Source: Gemmobacter lutimaris
GTDB taxonomy: Bacteria > Pseudomonadota > Alphaproteobacteria > Rhodobacterales > Rhodobacteraceae
Length of the DNA: 36,171 nucleotides
Reading direction: 5' to 3'
Assembly (NCBI RefSeq): GCF_003570715.1
Contig: NZ_QXXQ01000024.1
Location: forward strand, 1-36,171
The notes under the pieces are model-generated. The model was given only the letters and a program-made list of their open reading frames with translations, did not search any database and had not been told where the DNA came from. Both the position numbers and the translations under genes were made by a program. The first letter of the stretch is position 1. Every line of letters begins with the position of its first letter. Below are positions 1 through 8,446 of the stretch, piece by piece.

Positions 1-127
1 CGCACCGGCCCACGAACCCACCACCACCATCCGCCATACAAGACCTCCATCTGCTCACGAAGGCCTTCTCGCAGGCGGGTCACGCGTCAGGAATATATCA
101 AATCAATGGGCCCGAACCGCCGCATAC
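1..127. mobile_element. End of an IS66-like insertion element inside hsdR
   Basis: These bases separate the 3' part of hsdR from the window edge. Read on the minus strand from 127, the end begins GTATGCGGCGG and continues to CCCATTGATTT. It matches the element end at 36046 at 21 of the first 28 positions. IS66-family elements are known to start with GTAAGCG-like repeats and to make 8-bp target duplications, and both are seen here. No transposase could be recognised in these 127 bases. Either the rest of the element lies outside the window, or the two ends join directly into a 253-bp non-autonomous copy. Confidence 0.75.
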
Positions 128-135
128 TTTGTTTC
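128..135. repeat. Target-site duplication of the IS66-like element (left copy)
   Basis: TTTGTTTC abuts the element end at 127 and is repeated exactly at 36038-36045 next to the other end. Removing the element and one copy restores an open hsdR frame reading Gly-Asn-Ile-Val-Cys-Phe-Arg-Asp-Leu-Lys. Confidence 0.85.
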
Positions 136-1020
136 CGGGACCTGAAGGAAAACACGGACGAGGCGATCGCCCTTTTCGCGAACCGGGACGCGGCGGAGGT
201 GGTCCTGATCGGCTCCTACGAAGAGCACCTCAAGAAGTACGAGGAGGCGCTGGACGCGCTACACGCGATCACCCCGACCCCGGACGACGTGGACGCCCTG
301 CCGGACGAGGAGGCGCAGGCCGCCTTCGCCAAGGCGTTCCGGGAGCTGATGCGGGTCCGGAACGTGCTGGGTTCCTTCTCCGAATTCAACCCGGCCGACC
401 TGGCCTCCGACCCGCAGGAGTACGAGGACTTCAAGAGCAAGTATTTGGACCTCGCCCAGAAGGGGGACGGTGAGGGGGAAGGGGAGGGGCCTGATCCGCT
501 CGCCGGGCTGGACTTCGAGCTGGAGCTCTTGCGCCGGGACGAGATCAACGTGGCCTACATCCTGGCCCTGCTCTTGTCCCTGAAGGCGACGGAGACGGCG
601 GAGGGGCGGACGTCCCGGAAGGCGCAGACGCAGCGCCAGCGGGTCGTGGACCTGATCGCCTCCGAGATCGGTCTCCGGAACAAGCGGCCCTATCTCGAGG
701 AGTTCCTGAACAAGGTGATGCCGAACCTGCCCCCGGACGCGGACCTCCGGAAGGAGTTCGACAGCTTCTGGGCCGGGAAACGTGCCGGCGCCTTCGCGGA
801 GTTCTGCGCGGCGGAGAAGCTTGACCCGGACGGGCTCCAGAAGCTGATCGCGGAGACCCTGTTCACCGGGAAGCGCCCCCTTCAGGACCGGGTGCTGTCG
901 ATCATGGTCGAGAAGCCCGGGATCCTGCGGCGCCGGTCTGCGGTTGAGCGGGTCGTCGAGGGAATGGAGCGGCTGGTCAGCACCTTCGACGAGGGCGTCG
1001 ATGAGGTCGGGGAGGACTGA
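136..1020 (+). pseudogene. hsdR: 3' part of type I restriction endonuclease subunit R, split by an IS66-like element
   Basis: This is the C-terminal third (294 residues) of the HsdR motor and nuclease subunit, the part that follows the helicase core and helps hold the HsdM/HsdS complex. The text RDLKENTDEAIALF after the insertion point continues the sequence that stops at 36045. An open frame with an ATG at 106 runs from the element end into this part, so a short fragment could be made, but it lacks the nuclease and ATPase motifs. The joined gene would encode about 968 residues, normal for HsdR. The restriction activity is probably lost while the methylase genes remain intact. Confidence 0.88.
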
Positions 1021-1140
1021 ACCGCCTGATTGACGATCCACCGACATGAGTGCGGGGCGATAGACCCAGACTATGAGGTGTGAACCGGCTCGGTCGATAG
1101 GTATACCACTCGACGGTGTTCTTCAGTTGCCGTTGTCCCG

Positions 1141-1662
1141 CTACTTAACCTGTTGTTTCGCGTATTCGAAGAGCTCGCCGTCAGTGGTGTTGTCAGGGTA
1201 GTGGATTTTGATCAGGTTGCCGTTCAGGCTCCGGACCCTCTCCGACAGGTGCAGAAGGTCGTCCCTATCGTAGGTGTGGACGATTCCGATATCCCACCGG
1301 GCTGCCGATGCCAGATGAACCGCATCTTGGTACTTGTTTAAGCCATCCGTCTTACGCCATAGGGCCCGGGCAGTGGTTGCGATATCGACTGCCATGGGTA
1401 TTGGTTTGATGAAGGGCTGTTTGAATATATCACTGATCTTTGCATCGTTTCCGTCGGAAAGCGGTTTTTCAGCGAACTTCTCATCCTTCAATCGACGGCA
1501 TTCGATCATAGAAAGTGTAGAGGTCCAGATCTCGACTTTTCCGGCTCTTGCGAAGCCATAAACGATTTCAAGTTCGCGCTTCTTGTCCGGTTCGCCGTTC
1601 AGCAAACCGATGAAGGCGCATGTATCCCAATATATCCGAACTGGCTTACCCAACCTCTTCAC
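1141..1662 (-). CDS. PIN-domain ribonuclease, VapC-like
   Basis: A 173-residue single-domain protein with the PIN acidic set: Asp13 (YWDTCAFIGLL), Glu54 (IECRR), Asp113 (DAVHLASA) and Asp132/Asp134 (TYDRDD). PIN proteins are Mg-dependent RNases and often toxins. The start is a GTG at 1662 inside the end of the upstream gene (17-nt overlap), so the two are translationally coupled; no ATG lies nearby. The partner is much longer than a usual VapB, so a classical VapBC pair is not proven. The family is clear, but the toxin role is inferred from the coupling. Confidence 0.75.
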   Translation of the reverse strand: MKRLGKPVRIYWDTCAFIGLLNGEPDKKRELEIVYGFARAGKVEIWTSTLSMIECRRLKDEKFAEKPLSDGNDAKISDIFKQPFIKPIPMAVDIATTARALWRKTDGLNKYQDAVHLASAARWDIGIVHTYDRDDLLHLSERVRSLNGNLIKIHYPDNTTDGELFEYAKQQVK

Positions 1663-2500
1663 CCCGTAACAGGTCCAGGTGCTCTTTCAGCGTACGCCCA
1701 TCCAGAACATCAAGGTTTTTCAAGTCCGCTATTCTCACATCCGTCCAAGGAACTTCTTCAAAATTTTCGATATCCGCTCGTTTTAGATCGCCGTCTGAGT
1801 TGTATTGCAAGGCGCCGGTCAAATGAACCCTTCGGCCCTCCCACACCTCGGCCCAGTTGTGTTGGGGACCCAAGCGCTCCGAGAGCTCGTTCGACAAGAC
1901 GCAGGTGAAGTCCTTTTCGGAAAGGCGCTCCACCACCACTAGGGCCGGTTTGCCGTTCCACTTCGTCAACCCTACGATCTCACCTTCCACGGTTCCATAT
2001 TCGGTGCGCTTCCAATCAGGGGCGGCTTCACGCTGCGCTATCTCGACACGCTCGATCGCGGCTTGGGCAACTCTGGCGTTGTGAGGCGAGATGTTAAACG
2101 CTTCGGCGCCGTCGATGACTACTTCGGTTCTCTGGATGTTTGTGGTGTTCCGGGCGATGATCCGTTTGATTGTGGGGATCGCGTCGAATACTACCCCCTC
2201 CACACGACCTTCCAGAAGGTTTTTCACATCACCGGCCAAGACACCGGTGACCCGATTTGCTTCCAGAACGACTGATAGATCAGGCTTACACGGATACGCC
2301 TCCGCCACTAGGGTGAAGGGAGGTGAGTTGGTATGGGCCTTCGTTAGTCGCCAAACAATCTTTCGCTCACCTTGGTTCGGCGACTCCGCCCGTTCCAAGG
2401 CGTCTATCATATCAAGAATCTGGTTCAGAGCGTCGGAAACGGTTAGGTATTCCCCTGCTAAGGGGTCCGGATAGACGGTTATGGAAAACGATTTGGTCAT
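1646..2500 (-). CDS. Unrecognised 284-aa protein coupled to the PIN ribonuclease
   Basis: The start is chosen at the ATG at 2500, with GGGAAGAG about 6 nt upstream; a GTG at 2506 is the alternative. The protein is soluble, with no signal peptide or membrane segment. It has an N-terminal part (about 1-75), a middle part rich in beta-like segments, and a C-terminal part (about 165-284) containing EGEIVGLTKWNGKPALVVVE and a closing segment LDGRTLKEHLDLLRGEE. The last 17 nt overlap the PIN gene. By position it could be the antitoxin or a regulator of the PIN protein. I do not recognise a DNA-binding motif, so this is a context inference only. Confidence 0.55.
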   Translation of the reverse strand: MTKSFSITVYPDPLAGEYLTVSDALNQILDMIDALERAESPNQGERKIVWRLTKAHTNSPPFTLVAEAYPCKPDLSVVLEANRVTGVLAGDVKNLLEGRVEGVVFDAIPTIKRIIARNTTNIQRTEVVIDGAEAFNISPHNARVAQAAIERVEIAQREAAPDWKRTEYGTVEGEIVGLTKWNGKPALVVVERLSEKDFTCVLSNELSERLGPQHNWAEVWEGRRVHLTGALQYNSDGDLKRADIENFEEVPWTDVRIADLKNLDVLDGRTLKEHLDLLRGEEVG

Positions 2501-2506
2501 AGACAC

Positions 2507-2787
2507 TCTTCCCGCTGTCCTGTCCGATCCGATTTAGATCAGGGCACGACACCGCTACCCGACACTCAACCGTAGCACTTCGATGCTACTGTGAGAATCC
2601 CCCTATCCATGAACCCTTTCGATCTAGTAGCGGAAGTCTGTGACGGGAAGCACCCGTCCGTGCGTTTCCGATAACGTGAAGAACAAGATGAAGCAGGCGC
2701 TGGCCGACGGGCTCGAGATGAACGTGGTCTGGAAGGCCTACAGGGCGAGGGAGTGGCGAAGATGCTGGTCGCCCCGTTGATCGCCTG
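2507..2787. other. Intergenic stretch, no supported gene
   Basis: About 280 bases separate the PIN operon from the nuclease gene. On the plus strand a short open run at about 2642-2780 (including VKNKMKQALADGLEMNVVWK) reads like the tail of a protein. It has no convincing start or ribosome binding site, so it is most likely a remnant. No clear terminator was seen. Confidence 0.3.
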
Positions 2788-3201
2788 ATGACCTGGAAAA
2801 TAGCCATCCTTGTTGCCGCGCTCACGTCGGGCCCGGCCTTTGCGGACCGGATGATCGAGGGCCGGGTCACGGTCGTGCGCGATGTGGACACGATCGTCGT
2901 GGCCGGAGTCCCGGTCCGCCTGAACGGGCTGGACGGGCCCGAGACGTCGACCCGGATCGGCCGGGAGGCGCGCGCCTTCATGAACAGGCTGGTGCGGGGC
3001 GAGACCGTGATCTGCCAGCTGAACGGGGAGCGCACCCATGACCGCTGGGTCGGGGTCTGTTTCCTGAACGGGCAGGACATCGGCGCGATCGCGGTGGCGA
3101 ACGGGCACGCGCTCGACTGCGCCCGCTACTCCGGTGGCCGGTACCGGGGGTTGGAAACCCCGGCGGCCAGATCCCGAATTGGGCGAGCGGGATACTGTTG
3201 A
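2788..3201 (+). CDS. Secreted or periplasmic thermonuclease-like (SNase-fold) protein
   Basis: The 137-residue product starts with a short cleavable signal peptide (MTWKIAILVAALTSGPAFA, cut near residue 19-20). A staphylococcal-nuclease-like domain follows: GRVTVVRDVDTIVV, then VRLNGLDGPE with the Arg and acidic residues of the active site, then ERTHDRWVGVCFLNGQDIG and VANGHALDCARYSGGRY. Small SNase proteins of this kind are common on proteobacterial plasmids and cleave DNA or RNA in the periplasm. The gene stands alone between divergent modules. Four cysteines in the mature part may form disulfides. The family call is good; the substrate and role are unknown. Confidence 0.78.
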   Translation: MTWKIAILVAALTSGPAFADRMIEGRVTVVRDVDTIVVAGVPVRLNGLDGPETSTRIGREARAFMNRLVRGETVICQLNGERTHDRWVGVCFLNGQDIGAIAVANGHALDCARYSGGRYRGLETPAARSRIGRAGYC

Positions 3202-3369
3202 GCATGTGACCCTAACTGACCAGATCCCCAAATAATCGAGTTGGGGTAAATGGAGAACGAATTACCGTCTATAGTGTTGTCGTGTGGTCAAATTTCACAT
3301 ATATTGTATCCGTTAGCGCGTTAGGTTGAGGGAGGCAATCGGACGAGCACCATAACGGAGGGCTTTCCG

Positions 3370-4611
3370 ATGCCACTGGACGACACCTCGCCGCACCTCG
3401 ATGCCTTGCTGCTCGGCACCGTTCTCGAGATGGAACTGAGTGATCGAGACCACCAAGTCGCCTCGAAACGCTACAACCTTATTCCGGATCACCTCCAGCG
3501 CCCGACCAGTCCGATCCGTCAGTATATGGAGAACGCGCTCGTCTACCCGCAGGGTTCGCGCGCCATCGGAGCCACCATCGTTCATGGCGCGGACGACGAC
3601 AGGTTTGATCTGGATGCCGTTCTCGAGTTCCAGACCCCGGTCGGATGGACGCCGCGACGGGTGCTGGACGAGCTTCATGCCGCCTTTGCGGGATTCCCCG
3701 ATGTGAAGAAGATCGAGCGGTGCACGCGGTGTATTCAGCTCCAGTTCGCGTTCATGCATCTCGATGTGACGCCGATGGATCCGGATCGTGACCCTCGGCC
3801 GGAGAGGGTTGGTGAAATCTACCACAGCCCTGATGACCGACTTGATCGCCGGTTCCGTGTGAACCCCTACGGTTTTGCGCAGCATTTCAGGTCCCGTATC
3901 ACGATGCCGACCCGGGGCTTTCAGGACAGTGTCCGTGATCTGCGTGCGAGGATGCAGATCAAGGATCGCCTGGTGGTCGGAAACGTCATGGCCGACGCTG
4001 ATATCGACGATCTTCCCGAACAGATCGATCCGATCCGGGACGCTCCGCAGGTCATCGCCCTCAAGCTCATGAAGCGATACCTCAACCTGCGTTATGCCAA
4101 ACGGGACGAAAAGCGCCCCGTTTCGATCTATCTCTCCAAGATCGCCGCTGAGGTCCCCCTTTCCCCATTCGGGATCTGCGCACAACTCGAGATCTACGCC
4201 GCGGAGCTTGACCGGCGTATGGCGAGTGCGCTCGCGAGCGGACGCCGACCGGAAGAGCGAAATCCCGCCCTGTGGGAAGAGAATTTCAACGACCGGTGGC
4301 CGACGCACGATCGCGAAATGACGCTGTTCCGGTCAGACCTGCGGCACCTCATCACGGAGCTCCAGCGCGCACGCTCCTCCAGCCTGGTGGATATCCGCAA
4401 GATCTTCGACGACCTGTTCGGCGAACGCGTCAGCGAGAAGACCGTCCGCGCGTATATCGATGGCCTATCCTCGACCACCGCAGCCTCTCACTACGAGCAC
4501 AACAGGGGTTTCGTCGCAAACCCCGCCCTTGTTGCGGTGGCGCCGCAAAGGGCTGCGCAAGTTTCGAGGGCGGCCCCTCACCATTTCCACCCCGGCATTC
4601 GTGGCGAATGA
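3370..4611 (+). CDS. CBASS CD-NTase (cyclic oligonucleotide synthase)
   Basis: First gene of a CBASS anti-phage operon; it would make a cyclic oligonucleotide signal after infection. The 413-residue protein has the nucleotidyltransferase signature: Gly62-Ser63 (YPQGSRAIGATI), the metal-binding pair Asp80 and Asp82 (DRFDLDAVLEF), and a third Asp132 (MHLDVTP). A helical C-terminal half follows. The length and layout fit bacterial CD-NTases. The stop codon overlaps the start of the E2-like gene (ATGA), giving tight coupling. The clade and nucleotide product cannot be assigned by eye. It is not an MNT toxin-antitoxin enzyme, because it is longer and its neighbours are typical CBASS partners. Confidence 0.87.
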   Translation: MPLDDTSPHLDALLLGTVLEMELSDRDHQVASKRYNLIPDHLQRPTSPIRQYMENALVYPQGSRAIGATIVHGADDDRFDLDAVLEFQTPVGWTPRRVLDELHAAFAGFPDVKKIERCTRCIQLQFAFMHLDVTPMDPDRDPRPERVGEIYHSPDDRLDRRFRVNPYGFAQHFRSRITMPTRGFQDSVRDLRARMQIKDRLVVGNVMADADIDDLPEQIDPIRDAPQVIALKLMKRYLNLRYAKRDEKRPVSIYLSKIAAEVPLSPFGICAQLEIYAAELDRRMASALASGRRPEERNPALWEENFNDRWPTHDREMTLFRSDLRHLITELQRARSSSLVDIRKIFDDLFGERVSEKTVRAYIDGLSSTTAASHYEHNRGFVANPALVAVAPQRAAQVSRAAPHHFHPGIRGE

Positions 4612-5108
4612 AGGCGAAGCCCAAGAAGCCTCGGTCGGTTCAGGTGCAGCTTAAGCGCATGGAGTTCCGCTGGCCCGATCTTGTCCCGAAGCTCATCAGT
4701 GGGAACAGGCACATCGCCTGGATCGGGCCGCTTCGCGGTTTCCAGATGAAATACAAGGTCGCGGTGATCTGGGAGTGGCAGAACCCGCGCGCGACCCCCC
4801 TGGTCCACGTCCTGGACCCGCCCATCGCCCCACGACCGGGAACCGATTTCATCGATCTGCCGCACCTCAACTACGACCATCAGGCGCCGGAGGATTCCGC
4901 CCTCTGCCTGTTCGACCCCGATGCGGGTGAATGGGACAACACGATGTTGATCGCTGACCGGATCGTCCCCTGGGCGTCCGAGTGGCTACACTACTACGAG
5001 ATCTGGCATCTCGACGGTGTTTGGCGCGGCTCTAACGCGCCCGGGCCGATCTCCGTGGGCGAAATTCTCAGACAGCGGCAGGAGAACGCAGATGGCACGG
5101 GGATCTAG
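4608..5108 (+). CDS. Stand-alone E2-like protein of short type II CBASS
   Basis: This 166-residue protein resembles a ubiquitin-conjugating E2 domain. Cys100 (DSALCLFDPDAGEW) is the expected catalytic residue. The C-terminal segment PWASEWLHYYEIWHLDGVWRG is the Trp-rich signature seen in CBASS E2 domains. In full type II systems the E2 is fused to an E1 and works with a JAB protease (Cap2/Cap3). Here there is neither, which matches the known short type II class, in which a lone E2 is joined to the CD-NTase and controls its activity. It overlaps the CD-NTase stop by 4 nt and the nuclease start by 17 nt, so the three proteins are probably made in balance. Confidence 0.82.
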   Translation: MKAKPKKPRSVQVQLKRMEFRWPDLVPKLISGNRHIAWIGPLRGFQMKYKVAVIWEWQNPRATPLVHVLDPPIAPRPGTDFIDLPHLNYDHQAPEDSALCLFDPDAGEWDNTMLIADRIVPWASEWLHYYEIWHLDGVWRGSNAPGPISVGEILRQRQENADGTGI

Positions 5109-6237
5109 TCCAGGGCAGAAGGAGAGAATTCTCGTCTGGGGGCGAGCCGCCGGTCGCTGCCAGTATCATGGGTGTGGAAAGCGCCTCGACGGTGATCTGG
5201 TGACCGGAGACCTGTCCAAGAACAACGCTTACGTGGCGCACATCATCGCTTCCGATCCGGGGGGTGTGCGCGGTGATCCGATCCTGTCGCACCAGCTTTC
5301 GAACGATCCGGAAAACCTGATGTTGATGTGTGACCCCCATCACCGCGAGATCGACGATCCGGCCAAGATCGCCCGCTACACCGTGGCAGTCCTGCGGGAG
5401 ATGAAACGGACACATGAGGAACGCGTGGAGCGGCTCCTTGCGAACCCCAGCGCGATACCGGCACATATCCTTCGGATCGCCGCGTCCATAGGGGACAACG
5501 AGACGGCGATTCCGGTCCGGGACTGCATCGAGGCCATGACGCCGGATTTCACCCTCGCGGATCGGCGACCGATCGATATCAAGGTGCGCGACATCGCCCA
5601 GAAGGACAGCGATCCGCGCTATTACCCCATCGTCATCGACGCCCTCCGCGCGAAGTTTCAGCGGGAGATCAAGGGCAGGTTCGCGGAGGGAGACCTCGAA
5701 CACCTTGCGGTGTTCGGTTTCGCGCCCATACCCGTTCTCATGGAACTCGGGGTCCTCTTGTCTGATCTGTCGGCGGTTTCGGTCTATGGGAGACATCGAG
5801 AGCCGAAACCCGGATGGGCTTGGCCGGATGATCGCGAGCCTCTTGAGTTTACTTGTGTTCCCGGGGCGCGGGGCCCCAAGAAAGTGGTCCTGAAACTCTC
5901 CGTGACAGCGGGGATTACCGATGATCGTATCGCCCGTGCACTACCGGATGAGCCGGTTTCTATCTGGGAAATCCGGAGCAGTCGGCTGGGCGCGAGCGAA
6001 CTTCGAAACAAGGACGATCTCTCACGGTTCCGTGAACTCGTCGGCAAGACCTTTGACGCCATCAAGGATCAACACGGGATGGAGGTGGAGTTGTCGGTTT
6101 TTCCGGCGGTCCCCGTCCCGTGTGCGGTTGAATTTGGTCGCACGTGGCAGCCCAAAGCCCACCCCCCGTTCCGGATCTACGACCAGGTTCCGGATCGGGG
6201 GTTTGTGCTGCGTCACCGCATCATGCGAACAGTCTAG
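5092..6237 (+). CDS. cap5: CBASS effector, HNH-SAVED nuclease (Cap5-like)
   Basis: The 381-residue effector joins an N-terminal HNH nuclease to a C-terminal SAVED sensor. The HNH part shows Cys pairs (CQYHGC), His50 (VAHIIASDPGG), Asn75 (NDPENLMLMC) and His83/His84 (DPHHREIDD). The SAVED part runs from about residue 150 to the end and would bind the cyclic nucleotide. Known Cap5 proteins then assemble and degrade double-stranded DNA, causing abortive infection. The start is the ATG at 5092, inside the end of the E2 gene. The 3' end overlaps the convergent gene at 6234 by 4 nt. Confidence 0.87.
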   Translation: MARGSSPGQKERILVWGRAAGRCQYHGCGKRLDGDLVTGDLSKNNAYVAHIIASDPGGVRGDPILSHQLSNDPENLMLMCDPHHREIDDPAKIARYTVAVLREMKRTHEERVERLLANPSAIPAHILRIAASIGDNETAIPVRDCIEAMTPDFTLADRRPIDIKVRDIAQKDSDPRYYPIVIDALRAKFQREIKGRFAEGDLEHLAVFGFAPIPVLMELGVLLSDLSAVSVYGRHREPKPGWAWPDDREPLEFTCVPGARGPKKVVLKLSVTAGITDDRIARALPDEPVSIWEIRSSRLGASELRNKDDLSRFRELVGKTFDAIKDQHGMEVELSVFPAVPVPCAVEFGRTWQPKAHPPFRIYDQVPDRGFVLRHRIMRTV

Positions 6238-6992
6238 GAATCTTCGTCAAAGTCGTGTGCGTACCCCCTGAGCTCGCGAACCTTGCTCGCGAGAATTTTT
6301 ATTTCTTCCTGATATTCCCTGACCTTGTTGCGTAGGTCATCAAGCTCCGGCTCGCGCTGTGCTGTTGCGGCATCCCAGCCTGCCTTCCATGCCTGATGGA
6401 ATAACGTTGAGACCTTCTTTTGGAGAGCTTGAGGTGGTCCTGATGTTTCATCCTGCCCTGACGCGTTGTCTCTAGGCTGTTCTGGGGCTTCGGCCGCGAC
6501 ATCATCCGGAGCTTTGGGTGATCCGGAACTTTTTCTTCGCGTCTCCCAGGCCACCTGCCGAGGGCTCTTCATCTCAGGGCGGTTTTCGAGAGCTTTGTCG
6601 TATCGTTTCTTCAGATCCACATAGGGGACCGGGGTTGGTCCTACAGCGTCTGCTAGGGCCTTCAGACCTTCCTGCACGTCAATTCGATACAGTCGTTCTG
6701 CAACCTCGACTGAAGAGATTTTCGGCGCTTCTGCCTCGCCCTGCACGAAGTCTCCCGGAGCATGTGCATGTAGGAACGCATATGCGCGCCTGACTTTGTA
6801 GAGGTGTCCCGCCGAGATGGGCGCACCAAGCTCCGTCAGCTTATCCCGGAGCACATCTTGCCAGGGCCGCCCGGATGCATCGCCCCGGGAGTGAGCTTCC
6901 AGCTCAAACAAGAGTCGCCCGATTGTCACCCAGTTCTCGGCCTGCTCCTGAGTTAAGTCACGAAGGGAGTGCTCCGGCGGCGCTGGCAGCAT
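6234..6992 (-). CDS. Unrecognised DNA-binding-like protein with C-terminal coiled coil
   Basis: The 252-residue product begins at an ATG with GAGGA 7 nt upstream. The N-terminal half is helical and includes ISAGHLYKVRRAYAFLH, which could be a helix-turn-helix. A low-complexity linker (about 155-190, rich in Pro, Ala, Asp and Glu) follows. The last 40 residues (LDDLRNKVREYQEEIKILAS) form a likely coiled coil. This layout recalls KfrA-type plasmid proteins, but I cannot name a family. Two similar partial palindromes upstream (7010 and 7148) would suit autoregulation. It is convergent with the CBASS nuclease and may be plasmid backbone rather than defence. Confidence 0.6.
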   Translation of the reverse strand: MLPAPPEHSLRDLTQEQAENWVTIGRLLFELEAHSRGDASGRPWQDVLRDKLTELGAPISAGHLYKVRRAYAFLHAHAPGDFVQGEAEAPKISSVEVAERLYRIDVQEGLKALADAVGPTPVPYVDLKKRYDKALENRPEMKSPRQVAWETRRKSSGSPKAPDDVAAEAPEQPRDNASGQDETSGPPQALQKKVSTLFHQAWKAGWDAATAQREPELDDLRNKVREYQEEIKILASKVRELRGYAHDFDEDS

Positions 6993-7009
6993 AGCGCAGT
7001 CCTCATTTT

Positions 7010-7160
7010 GGATGAGTTATCCATTTACAGCTTCGGTGACGCGCCGACAACAAAAACCTTTTGGCGCGCGTTGTTTGCGGGCTCGAGTGGTGAAGAAAAG
7101 TGAGATGAGGGCAGAATGGATACTTGATCTAACGTCAAAAAAATATTAGATGAGTCATCC
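7010..7160. promoter_or_regulatory. Twin operator-like sites in an intergenic region
   Basis: GGATGAGTTATCC at 7010-7022 and AGATGAGTCATCC at 7148-7160 match at 11 of 13 positions. Each is a short imperfect palindrome around GATGA-TCATC. They lie in the gap of about 250 bases between divergent genes (6992 minus, 7240 plus), where a repressor could control both directions. No experiment is implied. Confidence 0.4.
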
Positions 7161-7239
7161 AGGATTAGCTTGGAGAGCCCGCTGGCGCCCTGCTACGTCG
7201 CTGTGATGCAGCCACCTAGACTCAAGAAGGAGAAGGCCT

Positions 7240-7551
7240 TTGAACGTTATCGCCGACAGCATGGCTGTCATCACCCGTCGTCGTCGGTTCTACGCGCTTG
7301 AACAGTACCAGCCGGGCTATTCGACTACGCTCAATGGCCAGCGGGTCGACAAGTTGCACGTTTTCGACAGCAAAGCCGAGCGCGACGCGTTTCTCGCCCC
7401 CGATGCTGGCCATCACGCCGTTAGCGCGGCGGAAGCCCGCCAGCTTTCCAAGGAGCTTTACGGTGTCCCTCTCGAGCGTTGCTGCTCGGAGACGGAGTAT
7501 GGCAGCGGATACATCGTCTCCCGGCTCATGCGTGATCCCTCCCAGGGGTGA
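7240..7551 (+). CDS. Hypothetical 103-aa protein
   Basis: The start is a TTG at 7240, well placed behind AAGGAGAAGG; the in-frame ATG at 7261 has no such site. The product is a small soluble protein without a signal peptide, with the segments RRRRFYALEQYQPGYSTTL and DKLHVFDSKAERDAFLA. The second looks like a surface loop preceding a helix. I do not recognise the family. It is followed after 85 nt by another small gene with a good ribosome binding site, and both may be co-transcribed. Confidence 0.6.
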   Translation: MNVIADSMAVITRRRRFYALEQYQPGYSTTLNGQRVDKLHVFDSKAERDAFLAPDAGHHAVSAAEARQLSKELYGVPLERCCSETEYGSGYIVSRLMRDPSQG

Positions 7552-7636
7552 GGTTTGACGCAGAGACCCTCTTCTCCGGCCTCACGCCGCTCCGCCCGAC
7601 GGGAAACCTAGGCCCGATATTCGAAAGGAAATCACC

Positions 7637-8008
7637 ATGTCACTCTTGAACAACAGCGTGACTAACCTCGCTGCCTTGCGCGCCGCAGTGGCCGAGGCGC
7701 GCACGACCGCAAACGAGTATTCCGACGAATATGACTGGAAGGGTTTGTCCGCGACCCGCCAGGTCTTTGGGGCCGGGGAATTCGCGTGGCATGTCAGTTT
7801 CCGCCTCGCCGACTTCATGACTCATATCACCCATAGTGACGTGCGGGATAGGTCGGATGACGAACTCGCCGATGAAATCTGGTCCTGCTGGGACACCGAC
7901 TGGGACGATCTGCAAATCGAAGCTCCCGTCGGTGACTTCCGTGTTGGTTCTTCCGATTTCAAGCAGCGCGACAGCGAATACTGGGGATCGTCAGGGCCAA
8001 CAGAATAA
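7637..8008 (+). CDS. Hypothetical acidic 123-aa protein
   Basis: The ATG is preceded by GAAAGGAAATCACC, a good ribosome binding site. The 123-residue product is acidic and rich in Asp and Trp, with DRSDDELADEIWSCWDTDWDD in the second half. It has no signal peptide or membrane segment. The acidity recalls DNA mimics or anti-restriction proteins, but no family motif supports that. It follows the gene at 7240 on the same strand. Confidence 0.6.
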   Translation: MSLLNNSVTNLAALRAAVAEARTTANEYSDEYDWKGLSATRQVFGAGEFAWHVSFRLADFMTHITHSDVRDRSDDELADEIWSCWDTDWDDLQIEAPVGDFRVGSSDFKQRDSEYWGSSGPTE

Positions 8009-8221
8009 CTTCTTCTCCCGTCACTGGCCAAACGGTCGTCCCCGCGAAGAGCCTCGAGAACGACCAGGCGGCCTGACAGCTCACGGGTTGGGGAGGACCC
8101 TACTGCGAATTTGAGAAAAACTATTTCCTAACAGATACTTGTATGTGGAAAACCTCGGCTCCGATGATGATTTTTTCGCCTGCCGAGACTACTGTGAAGG
8201 AAGGACACACGGAGTAGGACC

Positions 8222-8446
8222 ATGGCTGAATATCACAACATCGACGCGATCGCGGACCGCTTCCAGCGCAACCCTCGGACGGTCAGGGACTGGATCACCC
8301 GGGGCTGCAAAACCCCGGATGGTACGATCCGGCTTCAGGCTGCGAAGCTGGGAAAGAGCTGGGTCGTGAAGAAGGAGTGGCTGGACTTCTTCGAATTCCA
8401 GATCAAGCCGCGCCCGGTGCTGGAAGAGTTGGACCTTGATGAATAA
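8222..8446 (+). CDS. Small helix-turn-helix protein, excisionase-like, upstream of tandem recombinases
   Basis: A 74-residue protein carrying a winged HTH of the MerR/excisionase type: IDAIADRFQRNPRTVRDWI, then GTIRLQAAKLGKSWVVKKEWLDFF. Its stop lies inside the start of the first recombinase (overlap 8439-8446), so the three genes at 8222-11733 form one translational unit. Small HTH proteins beside tyrosine recombinases usually bend DNA to set recombination direction or repress the operon. That role is inferred here from position. Confidence 0.72.
   Translation: MAEYHNIDAIADRFQRNPRTVRDWITRGCKTPDGTIRLQAAKLGKSWVVKKEWLDFFEFQIKPRPVLEELDLDE

Noticed and set aside
3313-4308. A 331-codon open frame on the minus strand
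   Set aside because: It is antisense to the CD-NTase gene and shows no recognisable domain.
4272-4607. Upstream extension of the E2-like gene to 4272
   Set aside because: The open frame reaches back into the CD-NTase gene, but the ATG at 4608 overlaps the CD-NTase stop in the usual coupled manner and gives a protein of normal E2 size.
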